From Salinisphaera sp. UBA6602 (lineage in GTDB: Bacteria; Pseudomonadota; Gammaproteobacteria; Nevskiales; Salinisphaeraceae), in assembly GCA_002433465.1 (NCBI GenBank), contig DJIE01000022.1, positions 1-5,922 on the forward strand: a DNA stretch of 5,922 nucleotides. The letters are read 5' to 3'. Of this stretch, positions 5,841 to 5,922 are shown one piece after another (the stretch's first letter is position 1; the number at the start of each line of letters is the position of its first letter). Under the pieces are notes generated by a model, which saw only the letters and a program-made list of their open reading frames with translations, ran no database searches and was not told where the DNA came from. Made by a program: the position numbers and the translations under genes.

Positions 5841-5851
5841 TGGCCACGTCC

Positions 5852-5868
5852 GATGTAATAGTTACATC
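5852..5868. promoter_or_regulatory. Perfect palindrome, probable operator of the hydrolase operon
   Basis: GATGTAA-TAG-TTACATC is a 7-bp perfect inverted repeat with a 3-base centre, located 11 bases upstream of ATG 5840. It differs from the TGACA/TGTCA sites near the TetR gene, although TGTCA does occur once at 5875-5879. Size and place suit a dimeric repressor. The regulator may be encoded to the right of the window. Confidence 0.6.
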
Positions 5869-5882
5869 AAACGGTGTCACAA
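5855..5882 (-). promoter_or_regulatory. Candidate promoter of the hydrolase operon
   Basis: Minus strand: TTGTGA (5877-5882, 4/6), a 16-base spacer, and TATTAC (5855-5860, 4/6). The -10 element falls inside the palindrome at 5852-5868, consistent with repression by a protein bound there. The matches are modest. Confidence 0.35.
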
Positions 5883-5889
5883 AGGCGGG

Positions 5890-5922
5890 GTGAAAGCAAC
5901 TACGCCTGCGAAACAGCCAGAG
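5890..5922 (+). CDS. Possible start of a divergent gene (partial, right edge)
   Basis: GTG at 5890 opens a frame reading VKATTPAKQPE to the window edge without a stop. AAAGG at 5881-5885 is four bases upstream, a little close for a ribosome-binding site. A polar, charged N-terminus like this is common in TetR-type regulators, and a divergent regulator would explain the palindrome at 5852-5868. Eleven codons cannot establish a gene, so this is only a possibility. Confidence 0.2.
   Translation, partial: MKATTPAKQPE

Overview
The window is GC-rich bacterial chromosome with tightly spaced genes, good Shine-Dalgarno sites on several of them and hairpin/T-run terminators. The protein families (alpha-methylacyl-CoA racemase-like CaiB/BaiF protein, PF10118 'metal-dependent hydrolase', EphD-like alpha/beta hydrolase, acetoin-dehydrogenase-like SDR) fit a lipid-degrading proteobacterium. 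A marine or halophilic gammaproteobacterium is my guess from general resemblance only. I see no mobile element, CRISPR array, tRNA or rRNA.

Layout. (1) At 1-178 an edge region holds two open but unassignable frames. (2) 179-1384 (+) is a CaiB/BaiF protein with the racemase His/Asp pair and an unusual basic insertion. (3) 1448-2011 (+) is a cytoplasmic thioredoxin/peroxiredoxin-like protein with a CNHC motif, followed by a strong terminator at 2075-2110 that probably works in both directions. (4) 2180-2992 (-) is a classical short-chain dehydrogenase, divergent from (5) a TetR/AcrR regulator at 3147-3818 (+). Their shared intergenic region carries a regular four-half-site array that looks like the TetR operator and covers both predicted promoters. 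(6) A minus-strand two-gene operon follows: an alpha/beta hydrolase with an Asp nucleophile and both epoxide-hydrolase cap tyrosines (4884-5840), then a PF10118 protein with a complete diiron-carboxylate ligand pattern (3980-4873). The second gene's ribosome-binding site overlaps the first gene's stop codon, and the operon ends at a strong terminator (3914-3942). A perfect palindrome at 5852-5868 lies just upstream of this operon.

How it may work together (inference). The right half looks like a regulated oxidation module for a lipophilic substrate. A ferritin-like diiron protein, an epoxide hydrolase-like enzyme and an NAD-type SDR would act in sequence (oxygenate, open or hydrolyse, oxidise the alcohol), with TetR controlling at least the SDR. 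The CaiB-type enzyme on the left could handle methyl-branched acyl-CoA thioesters from such a route, but it is separated by a terminator and may be unrelated. The most notable points are the diiron reading of the 'hydrolase', the symmetric operator array, and the separate epoxide hydrolase-like and SDR genes that mirror the two domains of mycobacterial EphD.
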